A stretch of DNA of 64,000 nt from positions 23,197 through 87,196 of the forward strand of contig CAMYOJ010000026.1 in NCBI GenBank assembly GCA_947259985.1, read 5' to 3'. This DNA is from an uncultured Woeseiaceae bacterium (lineage in GTDB: Bacteria > Pseudomonadota > Gammaproteobacteria > Steroidobacterales > Woeseiaceae). This document shows, one piece after another, positions 30,446 to 39,389 of this stretch (within the stretch, counting starts at the first letter, position 1; every line of letters starts with the position of its first letter). The notes under the pieces were generated by a model that worked only from the letters and a program-made list of their open reading frames with translations, was not told the DNA's origin and searched no databases. Position numbers and translations under genes: made by a program.

Positions 30446-31182
30446 AGATTATCCCGGCGATCGATCTCAAGGACGGCAATTGCGTACGCCTGTTCAAGGG
30501 TGACTTCGAGAAGACCACGCATTACTCCTCGAATCCTGCCGGGATTGGCAAGCGCTTTTCCGAACTGGCTGTCAGCGATCTTCACATTGTCGATCTCGAC
30601 GGTGCTCGGACGGGCGATCAGCATAACCGTGACATCGTTGCGGCGATCGCCTCAAACACGACACTTGACGTGCAGCTCGGCGGCGGCATTCGCTCGCGTG
30701 ACGACATCGAAAATTGGCAGCAGGTCGGCGTAAAGCGCTGTGTCGTCGGCAGCGTCGCCATCCGCGAACCGGAAGTCGTCTTTGGCTGGCTCGACAAATT
30801 CGGTCCGGACGCGATGGTCCTGGCGCTCGACGTGAAACTCTCCGCGGAGGATCTGCCGATACTGACAACCCACGGATGGACCAGGGATGCAAACGTGTCG
30901 CTGTGGCAATGCCTGGACCGCTACAGGGAACGGGGTGTACGCCATGTGTTATGCACGGACGTAGCGCGCGACGGGGCGATGACCGGTCCGAACTTCGCAC
31001 TTTACGAGGAGATTCTTTCGCGTTACCCGGGGCTCGAGCTACAGGCTTCGGGAGGCGTTCGGCATTGTTCCGACCTCGAGCATCTGCGCGATATCGGCGT
31101 GCCCGCCGCCATTACGGGCCGCGCTCTTCTCGATGGCGAGATTACGGCAGACGAGGTGGCATCATTCCGGCAAAACGCATAA
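30442..31182 (+). CDS. hisA: HisA isomerase (ProFAR isomerase)
   Basis: [29 protein letters not shown]. Confidence 0.96.
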   Translation: MKIIPAIDLKDGNCVRLFKGDFEKTTHYSSNPAGIGKRFSELAVSDLHIVDLDGARTGDQHNRDIVAAIASNTTLDVQLGGGIRSRDDIENWQQVGVKRCVVGSVAIREPEVVFGWLDKFGPDAMVLALDVKLSAEDLPILTTHGWTRDANVSLWQCLDRYRERGVRHVLCTDVARDGAMTGPNFALYEEILSRYPGLELQASGGVRHCSDLEHLRDIGVPAAITGRALLDGEITADEVASFRQNA

Positions 31183-31931
31183 TCCCCTGTCTTGATGTTC
31201 GCGACGGCGTGGTCGTCAAAGGCGTGCAGTTCCGCAACCATCGTGTCGTCGGCGATATCCTCGAACTTGCGAGGCGTTACTGTGACGAGGGCGCCGACGA
31301 ACTCGTCTTCTATGACATCACGGCCAGTCCCGACGCGCGTACCGTCGACCGTGGCTGGATCACCAGGGTGGCGGCCGTCATCGACATCCCGTTCTGTGTG
31401 GCAGGCGGCATAAAGAGTGTCGCCGACGCGGAGGACGTGCTGAACAAGGGCGCCGACAAGATCTCGATCAACTCCCCCGCGCTAGCCGACCCGGAACTGA
31501 TAACGGCAATGGCGACGCGCTTTGGATCGCAATGTGTCGTGATCGGGATAGACAGCCGCGAGGAAAATGGCGACTACTTTGTTTACCAGTATACGGGCGA
31601 CCCGGATAAGACCAGTGCGGCACAGCGCAGGACGCTCGATTGGGTTTGCAACGTGCAACAGCTGGGCGCTGGCGAGATTGTGCTTAATTGCATGAACCAG
31701 GATGGCGTTCGCAGTGGCTACGATATCGCGCAGCTGTCAAAAGTACGCGCCGCAAGCGACATTCCGCTGATTGCGTCAGGGGGTGCGGGAAGCATGCAGC
31801 ACTTTGTCGACGTGTTTCGCGAGGCCAGGGTCGACGGAGCTCTGGCAGCGAGCGTGTTTCACAGCGCGGAAATCCCGATTCCGGATCTGAAATCACATCT
31901 CAAGGCCGCTAACGTGGCAATAAGAACCTAG
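31164..31931 (+). CDS. hisF: Imidazole glycerol phosphate synthase cyclase subunit, apparent ATT start
   Basis: (I)[38 protein letters not shown]; no ATG/GTG/TTG near the conserved N-terminus; AGGTGG 5' of ATT. Confidence 0.9.
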   Translation: MPAKRIIPCLDVRDGVVVKGVQFRNHRVVGDILELARRYCDEGADELVFYDITASPDARTVDRGWITRVAAVIDIPFCVAGGIKSVADAEDVLNKGADKISINSPALADPELITAMATRFGSQCVVIGIDSREENGDYFVYQYTGDPDKTSAAQRRTLDWVCNVQQLGAGEIVLNCMNQDGVRSGYDIAQLSKVRAASDIPLIASGGAGSMQHFVDVFREARVDGALAASVFHSAEIPIPDLKSHLKAANVAIRT

Positions 31932-31940
31932 GAAATCAAC

Positions 31941-32237
31941 GTGAGTAATCTGACCTTTCTCGGCAAGCTCGAGGCCATCGTGCTCGATCGCATGGAGAAT
32001 CCGTCTGCTGGCAGTTATACGGCGAAACTCGTCGCGGCGGGCACAAAACGAGTTGCACAGAAAGTCGGCGAGGAAGGCGTCGAACTGTCTCTGGCCGCCG
32101 TGTCCGGAGATCGCGAAGAGATTATCGACGAGGCCGCGGACCTGATCTACCATTCCATCGTGCTGCTCGCGGAACGGGATATCCGCCTGTCCGAAGTCAT
32201 CGCGAAACTCGAATCGCGGCATTCGAACCCGGCATGA
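31941..32237 (+). CDS. hisE: Phosphoribosyl-ATP pyrophosphatase (standalone, no HisI domain)
   Basis: 98 aa; SYTAKLVAAGTKRVAQKVGEEGVELSLAA...DEAADLIYHSIVLL. Confidence 0.93.
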   Translation: MSNLTFLGKLEAIVLDRMENPSAGSYTAKLVAAGTKRVAQKVGEEGVELSLAAVSGDREEIIDEAADLIYHSIVLLAERDIRLSEVIAKLESRHSNPA

Positions 32238-32346
32238 CATCGGCAGCCCGGATATCGACCGGTTCCATCTCGTACTCGACGCCCGCCTCTTCCAGCATCC
32301 GGATTGTGCGTTGCAAGCGTGTTTGCGGTGCCCAGTGCAGCTTCAT
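32197..32346 (-). pseudogene. Truncated glutathione S-transferase N-terminal-like ORF (49 aa)
   Basis: MKLHWAPQTRLQRTIRMLEEAGVEYEMEPVDIRAADVMPGSNAAIRVSR*; GST-N-like start then stop inside hisE 3' end; ATGA overlap with the lysC-lysA stop. Confidence 0.5.
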
Positions 32347-34985
32347 ATAACGACCTCCCTTGCAACCTCGCGCCGGTTGTACTGCGAGCTCATGACGTAT
32401 CCGTACGCACCGGCATTTGCGATCAGGATAACGTCGCCTTCCCGGGTTGGCGGCAACAGTCTGTCGCTGCCAAGACGGTCACCTGTCTCACAGATTGGTC
32501 CGACGATAGTGACCGTTTCGCTCGGCGCTTCTGCCGCACGAGTCAGGTTTACGATCTCGTGGTAGGAACCGTACAGGGCCGGGCGGATCAGCGAATTCAT
32601 GCCGATTCCGACACCAATGTAGCGCATTTCTCCCTTGCCCTTGGTCTGTGTGACGCGTGTCAGCAGCACGCCCGCGCGTGATACAAAGAAGCGTCCCGGC
32701 TCCAGCCACAACTTGTACTGCGGGTAGGTCTCCTTGATCTCCGCGAGCGTCTCATCAAGTCGCTTGAGGTCGAACGACGGATCACCCGGCTTCTCGGCGA
32801 CACCCAGGCCGCCGCCCAGGTCGATCGTTGTGACGCCTGGAAATTCCTCCGCGATCCGCACGAGCTCGCCGGCGACGGTTCGCCAGTTGTTCGGGTCCAG
32901 AATCCCGCTGCCGCTGTGCGCATGTATGCCGATGACTTCGGCGCCCGAACTTTCGACGAGGCGTGCCAGTTCCTCCACCTCGAACTGCGGCACCCCGAAT
33001 TTCGAGTGAACGCCTGCGGTCTTGACGTGTTCGTGATGCCCCCTGCCCTGTCCCGGATCGATGCGAACAAAGAGCCTCTGGCCCGCGAACAATTCGGGCC
33101 AGGCCTGCAACGGGTAGAGATTGTCCAGCGTGACCTGGAGCCCTTTGTCGAATGCCCAGGCGTATTCGTCGCGAGGTGCGAAATTCGGTGTAAACAGGAT
33201 TCTGCCGCCGTCGAGGCCGGGAATAACCTCTTCCAGCCACTCTACCTCTCCTGGCGATACACACTCGAAGTCCACGCCTGTCGAATCCAGTGTGCGCAGC
33301 AACTCGGGATTGAAATTGGCCTTGACGGCGTAGAGTATCCGGTCGACGTTCTGCAGATCGACAAGGTTCTGCGCTGCACGAACGACGCTGTCGCGATCGT
33401 AGACATAGGCATTGCCCTGATCATTGGCGATCTGCAACAACTCCTCGCGTTTGTCGATCCACCACGCATCTGCGGTCTCCGCGACCGGGGCCGCTGCCGT
33501 GAACAGTCGTTCCCAACTGGGGCCGAAGACGGCCGCAGATCCCTTTTTGCGAATGATCGACGCGTGCAGCTTGCTGACCAGCCGCGGCCCTTGTTGTTTG
33601 TCGACAACGAAACTGAGGTTCAGATCATTGGCCGCCTGCGACATCAGGTGTATGCGCTCTTCCTCGAATACTTCGAGCGCCGGCGCGAGTCGCGGCATGA
33701 TTGTGCGAATTTTGCGACCGACGAGACTGATAGCCGAACAGTTGCCGATCACCTGCACGCGACACAATTTCTCGAGATCGTGAATCAGTGAGTCTTCAAC
33801 GTCTTCGGGCAACATCCCGTCGCTCGTGTCAATCGAGACCGTGACATTGGTTTCTGATGTGGAGACGAGATCGACCGAGACGCCGTTCTCGGCAAATGCA
33901 GCAAACGCCTGCGCGAGAAAACCGACTTCCTGCCACATTCCGACCGAACTCATCGAAACCAGCGTCAGACCGTTGCGAATGCAAATACCCTTGACCTGAG
34001 GCTCGACCTCGTCAGTGACGGATGATATGACCGTACCGGCAATATCCGGAGATGTCGTGCTGCGAATGAACAGGGGAATATCATTGTCGCGTAGCGGCGA
34101 AATACAACGCGGGTGCAAAACCGAGCTTCCAGCTGAGGCCAGCTCCTGGGCTTCGTCGTAGTGCAGTGCAACGAGCAACCTCGCCGATGGCACGACTCGT
34201 GGGTCGGCCGTGAACATGCCCGGTACATCGGTCCAGATCTCGAGTCTTCGCGCCTGGAGTCGCGCCGCGAAATAGGAGGCGGAGGTGTCGGATCCGCCGC
34301 GACCGAGCAGCACCGTGTCGCCCGCCCTGTTTCGGGCGATGAAACCCTGCGTCAGGATGACTTCACCTTGCGCCGCCAGTGTTTCTCGCATTGCCGGATC
34401 AGCGCTGTAGTCGCAGGTGGCCGACAAATAGGCGTTGACGGCATTGCGGCCGCTTCGTGAGCGGCTCGTTAGCAGGTCGCGGGCGTCAACCCAGGCGACG
34501 GGCAATCCTGCCCTGGCGAGATACTCGGCACCGAGTCTTGTCGCCATGAGTTCGCCCAGCGAAAGAATTCTCACGCGCACCCGGACGCTGACTTCTCTGA
34601 CCAGGCGAACGCCCGCGACGAGTTGCTCGAGTTGATGCAGGGAATCCTCCAGCAGAGGCCCGCCGTCCACGCCGAGCGCATCGGCCAGTTCCATGTGCTG
34701 ATGCCTGATGCGATTCAACTTGTCCGATGCATCACCCGCCACGGCCTCTTCGAGCAGTTCCTCGAGCGCATTCGAGACGCCCCTGAGTGCCGAGTGAACG
34801 ACGACCGGCCGTAGGCCTTCGGCGAGCCTGCGGCGCAACAGTTCTGCAATTGTTTCCCAGTTTTCGGCCGTGGATACGCTTGATCCACCGAACTTCATTA
34901 CGACCCAGGGTGACTTGGCTACGTCATGCGGCGCCCCGAGCACGGCGCTGCCCTCGAATTCGGCTTCGCTAACTTGATTGGTCAA
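32343..34985 (-). CDS. Bifunctional aspartate kinase / diaminopimelate decarboxylase
   Basis: 880 aa; aspartokinase VVMKFGGSSVSTAENW...; C-term DAPDC GIHAHSGSGILDPNNW, DLGGGLGVAEKPGD, GPICETGDRLGSDR; TTG start. Confidence 0.93.
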   Translation of the reverse strand: MTNQVSEAEFEGSAVLGAPHDVAKSPWVVMKFGGSSVSTAENWETIAELLRRRLAEGLRPVVVHSALRGVSNALEELLEEAVAGDASDKLNRIRHQHMELADALGVDGGPLLEDSLHQLEQLVAGVRLVREVSVRVRVRILSLGELMATRLGAEYLARAGLPVAWVDARDLLTSRSRSGRNAVNAYLSATCDYSADPAMRETLAAQGEVILTQGFIARNRAGDTVLLGRGGSDTSASYFAARLQARRLEIWTDVPGMFTADPRVVPSARLLVALHYDEAQELASAGSSVLHPRCISPLRDNDIPLFIRSTTSPDIAGTVISSVTDEVEPQVKGICIRNGLTLVSMSSVGMWQEVGFLAQAFAAFAENGVSVDLVSTSETNVTVSIDTSDGMLPEDVEDSLIHDLEKLCRVQVIGNCSAISLVGRKIRTIMPRLAPALEVFEEERIHLMSQAANDLNLSFVVDKQQGPRLVSKLHASIIRKKGSAAVFGPSWERLFTAAAPVAETADAWWIDKREELLQIANDQGNAYVYDRDSVVRAAQNLVDLQNVDRILYAVKANFNPELLRTLDSTGVDFECVSPGEVEWLEEVIPGLDGGRILFTPNFAPRDEYAWAFDKGLQVTLDNLYPLQAWPELFAGQRLFVRIDPGQGRGHHEHVKTAGVHSKFGVPQFEVEELARLVESSGAEVIGIHAHSGSGILDPNNWRTVAGELVRIAEEFPGVTTIDLGGGLGVAEKPGDPSFDLKRLDETLAEIKETYPQYKLWLEPGRFFVSRAGVLLTRVTQTKGKGEMRYIGVGIGMNSLIRPALYGSYHEIVNLTRAAEAPSETVTIVGPICETGDRLGSDRLLPPTREGDVILIANAGAYGYVMSSQYNRREVAREVVI

Positions 34986-35016
34986 TTCATCACTCGATCA
35001 GCGTATTAGTTCGGCC

Positions 35017-35050
35017 AAAAAAAAACCCGCAAGGATGATCCCGGCGGGTT
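35017..35050 (-). terminator. Intrinsic terminator in the lysC-lysA leader (candidate attenuator)
   Basis: Minus strand AACCCGC-cgggatcatcctt-GCGGGTT-TTTTTTT, ends 32 nt before the TTG start. Confidence 0.75.
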
Positions 35051-35075
35051 CGCTGACAAAGTCCGAGGCTTATTT

Positions 35076-35147
35076 TTAACTAGCCGGTACTTTGTCACTC
35101 GCACCCACGCACCTCTGGCGCGCCATATGTTTTATGTGTTTTTTCAT
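35076..35147 (-). CDS. Candidate leader peptide (23 aa)
   Basis: MKKHIKHMARQRCVGASDKVPAS* between candidate promoter and terminator. Confidence 0.4.
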   Translation of the reverse strand: MKKHIKHMARQRCVGASDKVPAS

Positions 35148-35204
35148 ACCGAGTATGTCGATACGTTGGCACATTACGTGGATGTCGTAAAAGATTACCG
35201 ACGC

Positions 35205-35233
35205 AGTAGAGCGAACCTCGCGCCAAAGGTCAA
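35205..35233 (-). promoter_or_regulatory. Candidate promoter of lysC-lysA leader RNA
   Basis: Minus strand TTGACC - 17 bp - TCTACT, just downstream of the ilvD stop. Confidence 0.45.
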
Positions 35234-35245
35234 GTTTTGGCCCCA

Positions 35246-36934
35246 TTATTCGTCCCACGCAGGCGGAATCGTGACCGCCCCTTCGGAGGCCGAAGAGACC
35301 TCGTTGCGGTACTTGGCAAGAACTCCCGCCTTGACCGGGGATGCCGGGCGTTTCCAGGCAGACCGCCGACGCTCCAGTTCAGCGTCATCGACCTGCATGT
35401 TTATCTCCTTGTTTTGCGCATCGATTTTGAGGATGTCGCCATCCTGAATCAGCGCAATCGGGCCACCAACGGCGGCTTCGGGCGCCACGTGACCCACGAC
35501 GAAGCCGTGGCTGCCGCCCGAAAAGCGGCCGTCGGTGATGAGCGCGACGTCGGCCCCCAGGCCTTTGCCCATGATGGCCCCGGTCGGACTCAGCATTTCA
35601 CGCATGCCGGGAGCGCCCTTGGGCCCTTCGTAGCGGATGACGAGCACATCCCCGGCTACAACGGTATCGTCGAGAATCGCCTGCAGGGCCTCCTCTTCTG
35701 AATGGAATACGCGCGCGCGACCTTCGAAAAGCAGGCCCTCTTTGCCCGTGATCTTCGCGACTGCGCCCTCGGGCGCGACGTTTCCGTACAGGATAGCGAG
35801 ATGACTGTCGGGTTTTATCGGATCGTCGAAGTCGCGAATGATGTCTTGCCCTGCCGGGTAATCCGCAACCTCGGCGAGGTTATCGGCCAGGGTCTTGCCA
35901 GTGACGGTCAGGCAATCGCCGTGCAGCAGCCCGTTGTCCAGCAGGCGTTTCATCAGGGGCTGGATTCCTCCAATCTCGATAAGCTCCGACATCAGGTACT
36001 TGCCGCTGGGCTTGACGTCGGCCAGCACCGGTACGCGTTCGCCAATGCGTGTGAAGTCATCGAGCGTCAGTTCGACGCCAGCCTCCCTGGCGATCGCCAG
36101 CAGATGCAGGACCGCATTCGTCGACCCCGCGAGGGCAATCACAACAGAAATCGCGTTCTCGAATGCTTCGCGCGTCATGATGTCCAGCGGCTTGATGTCC
36201 TCGCGAATCAGGTTCATGACTGCCTGCCCGGCGCGCCGGCAGTCATCGAGTTTTTGATCCGAAATGGCTTCCTGGGCCGAACTGTTGGCGAGGCTCATGC
36301 CGAGCGCCTCAATTGCAGACGCCATCGTATTAGCCGTGTACATTCCTCCGCAGGCTCCGGGGCCGGGAATCGCGGTCTGTTCGACCTCGAGCAGCTCAGC
36401 ATCGGATATGCTCCCGGCCGAGCATGCTCCCACGGCCTCGAAGACTGACACGATATCGCGCCTCTTGGCTCCAGGCCTGATGGTGCCGCCGTAGACGAAT
36501 ACCGAAGGTCGATTAAGCCTGGCCATTGCCATTACGCAGCCGGGCATGTTCTTGTCGCAGCCCCCGATCGCAATGACTCCGTCAAAGCCTTCGGCGCCTG
36601 CAACGGCTTCGATGGAATCCGCGATGATCTCGCGCGATACGAGCGAATAGCGCATCCCCGGCGTACCCATCGAGATGCCATCGGAGACGCTAATGGTATT
36701 GAATACAACCCCTTTGCCGCCGGCTTCGCTGGACGCCCGGGCCGCCTCGTCGGCGAGCCCGTTGATGTGCATGTTGCACGGCGTCACCATGCTCCATGTC
36801 GAAGCAATACCGATCTGGGGGCGCTCGAAATCTTCTTCGGTGAACCCGACGGCCCGCAACATGGCGCGACTCGGCGCCTGTTCCACACCGTCTACAACAA
36901 TGCGCGAATAGCGCCGCAGATCCTTATCGCTCAT
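35246..36934 (-). CDS. ilvD: Dihydroxy-acid dehydratase
   Basis: [34 protein letters not shown]. Confidence 0.96.
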   Translation of the reverse strand: MSDKDLRRYSRIVVDGVEQAPSRAMLRAVGFTEEDFERPQIGIASTWSMVTPCNMHINGLADEAARASSEAGGKGVVFNTISVSDGISMGTPGMRYSLVSREIIADSIEAVAGAEGFDGVIAIGGCDKNMPGCVMAMARLNRPSVFVYGGTIRPGAKRRDIVSVFEAVGACSAGSISDAELLEVEQTAIPGPGACGGMYTANTMASAIEALGMSLANSSAQEAISDQKLDDCRRAGQAVMNLIREDIKPLDIMTREAFENAISVVIALAGSTNAVLHLLAIAREAGVELTLDDFTRIGERVPVLADVKPSGKYLMSELIEIGGIQPLMKRLLDNGLLHGDCLTVTGKTLADNLAEVADYPAGQDIIRDFDDPIKPDSHLAILYGNVAPEGAVAKITGKEGLLFEGRARVFHSEEEALQAILDDTVVAGDVLVIRYEGPKGAPGMREMLSPTGAIMGKGLGADVALITDGRFSGGSHGFVVGHVAPEAAVGGPIALIQDGDILKIDAQNKEINMQVDDAELERRRSAWKRPASPVKAGVLAKYRNEVSSASEGAVTIPPAWDE

Positions 36935-36997
36935 GCTCGAATGTGTGCTCCGCTGTATTGCCCGCTGGCGGGGCCGGAGCGGCAGTCTAGCAGCAAA

Positions 36998-39337
36998 TCA
37001 GGGGCTTTGTGACTCGTCGTCGCGGATCATGACGGCTATGCGCTGGTACACGTCGATGGCCGCTGAATCGCCCCTGTCCTCGAGTTCGACAATGAAGGCC
37101 TCGTCGCCTTCGATGATCGAGTCCTGCACGAGCGGAATCAACAAGCGCGCGGAGCGCTGCCCGGGCCCGAAAGTGATCGTATAGCTGCCTGGCGCGAAAT
37201 AGTCTTCGCCCTCGGTGGCGGTCACGTCGAAAACCGAGAAACCTACCTCTAGTGCCGAGTCCCCAGGATTGAATCGCACGAGATCGATCTGCACGGCCGG
37301 GTCGGTCTCGCGGATCGATGCCTGTCCCGCCGCAAAAGCGACGGCATCGACAGGCAGTTGTGCCTCGAACTCACGCTGGTCGTCATCCTCCAGCGAGATA
37401 TTCAGAAGCGCCAGCTCCGAATCCGCAGAGTCGACTTCGCGCAGCCTGAGCGTCGAACTCTGATCGGCCTCTCGCAGTGGGTCGGACGCCATCGAAATCG
37501 TGATGCGGCCACGGTCCTGACCCACCGGAAACGTCACGATGCCGTCATTCGAAAAAGTGTACTGACCGGCACCCCAGGGAGAACGATTGCCACTGAAGCG
37601 TATTTCGTCGAGCTTGAGGGTCAGTGGGACGCCCGTATCGCCTGAGCGCACGAAATCGACTATTGCGGGCTCGCCGTCCTCGCGCAGGCTGATACGAACG
37701 GGCTGGCCAGCGCTCTGCCCCATGCGAAACCGGACTTCTGCCGTCGCCGGGGGCAAGGTCGAAAAGTCGACCAGTGCTGCAGGCTCGGATTCCGGCACCG
37801 ACAGCCCGATAGCAGCTTCGAGCCCCTCCGCGGGATCTTCGGCTGGCAACGTTTCATCGGTCACTGCGGACTCCGGTATCTCGACCTGCGGCGATACCGC
37901 TTCATCGATAACGAGTCCCTCGGCATTCCCGGGAGCAGCGGGCAACATATCGAGCCAGCGATCCAGGTAGCCGTACTCATAAGCGCCACGAATCGCGAGA
38001 CCGAGCACGACGACAGCGACAAAGATCCACTTCGCATAGCCGCCTTCCTGGCGCGATTCGTGGCGTTCCGGCGTATCCAGGCTGATCGTGGCCGCGCCAC
38101 CCGTCTCGAGCGCATCGATGAATTCACGGACCGTCTGGAACCGCGTCACACGTGCATAAGAGAGTGCTTTTTTCAGCGCCCTCCACTGGTCTTCACCCAG
38201 GCCTTGCGGCTGTTGCGGCTTCATCCCTTCCTGCGACGCCTCCGCGGCGTTGCGCGGGCCGAAGACACGATAACCGGCAACGAGGCGATACAACAGACAA
38301 CCGAGAGCAAACACGTCGTCGGACGGCACGGGTTCTTCACCCGTTAGTACCTGCATGCTCGAATAGGCCGGTGTCATGGCGCCAAGGACGGCCGGGTCGA
38401 ACTCTGAATCCTTCTGCTTCTGGCGCACCCTGGCGACGCCAAAATCAAACAATTTCGCGTCGCCGTTCGGCGTGATCATGATATTGCCGGGCTTGACGTC
38501 GGCATGGACGATGCCGCAACGATGCGCGTAGTCGAGCGCGTCTCCAATCTGGCGGACGATACGGAAAGCCGCGTCGTGATCGACGCTACCTGCGTCCGTC
38601 GAATCGAGGATATTGGCGAGCGTGCGACCTTCAAGCCATTCCATGACCAGGAAATACAGGTCGTCGTCGCGATCGAGGTCCACGAAACGCACGATGTTGG
38701 GGTGTGCCAGGCAGCGACCTTTGCTGGCTTCCTGCTGCAGTGCACGCAACGCCTGTGAATTTTCGGCGAGCTGTGGCGAAAGAACCTTTATCGCGACCCA
38801 GGGCTGATCTGTATCGGCCTCGGCCAGCCGCCGGTCAAGGGCTTTGTAGACCACGCCCATGCTGCCTCCGGTAACTTTTTCCTGGAGCAGGAAACGATCT
38901 CGTAGCAGAGAGCCAACCTGTACATGGAAGTCAGGCGTCGCATCGGGCACAGACTGGTTGGGGATGACCGTTGTCGACCCGAATTCGTCGTCAGCTACGG
39001 GTTCCCCGGTCGACCCGATGTCATCGAGAATTGACGGGCCCTTCGTTTCGGACTCTCCCGGCAAGGGGCTGGTTGGAATGCTCTCCGTGACAAAGCCATC
39101 AAGTATCGTCTTGACGAGCTGGAAGGTCTCCTTGCGCAAGGAACCCTCGTCGTAGCAGTCGTTAAGTATCCGGCGTATCTCCGCTTCGCTATTGCCGTTG
39201 GACGCGAGCAAGCTGCCAATTCCTTCCTGGATATCGGCCAGCATTTCGACGTCATCGGCCTTGGCCTCCAGCCGATCCTCGAAGCTGGCAAGCTGGTTGG
39301 CAAACGTGTCGCGAATCTTGTCGGACTCTGCGCTCAT
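36998..39337 (-). CDS. Transmembrane Ser/Thr protein kinase with extracytoplasmic Calx-beta-like region
   Basis: 779 aa; WVAIKVLSP, CGIVHADVKPGNIMI, KLFDFGVARV; TM YAKWIFVAVVVLGLAIRG; C-term ATEGEDYFAPGSYTITFGPGQRSARLLIPLVQDSIIEGDEAFIVEL. Confidence 0.88.
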   Translation of the reverse strand: MSAESDKIRDTFANQLASFEDRLEAKADDVEMLADIQEGIGSLLASNGNSEAEIRRILNDCYDEGSLRKETFQLVKTILDGFVTESIPTSPLPGESETKGPSILDDIGSTGEPVADDEFGSTTVIPNQSVPDATPDFHVQVGSLLRDRFLLQEKVTGGSMGVVYKALDRRLAEADTDQPWVAIKVLSPQLAENSQALRALQQEASKGRCLAHPNIVRFVDLDRDDDLYFLVMEWLEGRTLANILDSTDAGSVDHDAAFRIVRQIGDALDYAHRCGIVHADVKPGNIMITPNGDAKLFDFGVARVRQKQKDSEFDPAVLGAMTPAYSSMQVLTGEEPVPSDDVFALGCLLYRLVAGYRVFGPRNAAEASQEGMKPQQPQGLGEDQWRALKKALSYARVTRFQTVREFIDALETGGAATISLDTPERHESRQEGGYAKWIFVAVVVLGLAIRGAYEYGYLDRWLDMLPAAPGNAEGLVIDEAVSPQVEIPESAVTDETLPAEDPAEGLEAAIGLSVPESEPAALVDFSTLPPATAEVRFRMGQSAGQPVRISLREDGEPAIVDFVRSGDTGVPLTLKLDEIRFSGNRSPWGAGQYTFSNDGIVTFPVGQDRGRITISMASDPLREADQSSTLRLREVDSADSELALLNISLEDDDQREFEAQLPVDAVAFAAGQASIRETDPAVQIDLVRFNPGDSALEVGFSVFDVTATEGEDYFAPGSYTITFGPGQRSARLLIPLVQDSIIEGDEAFIVELEDRGDSAAIDVYQRIAVMIRDDESQSP

Positions 39338-39389
39338 AAGTAACGGTGCAGTCTACTCGCAAGGTCAAGGGCAAACCCGGAACTGGTCG

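Noticed and set aside
35110-35130. AGAGGTGCG in the lysC-lysA leader, resembling the 5' core of the lysine riboswitch
   Set aside because: Only ~85 nt separate it from the terminator and the remaining L-box helices are not visible; treated as chance similarity.
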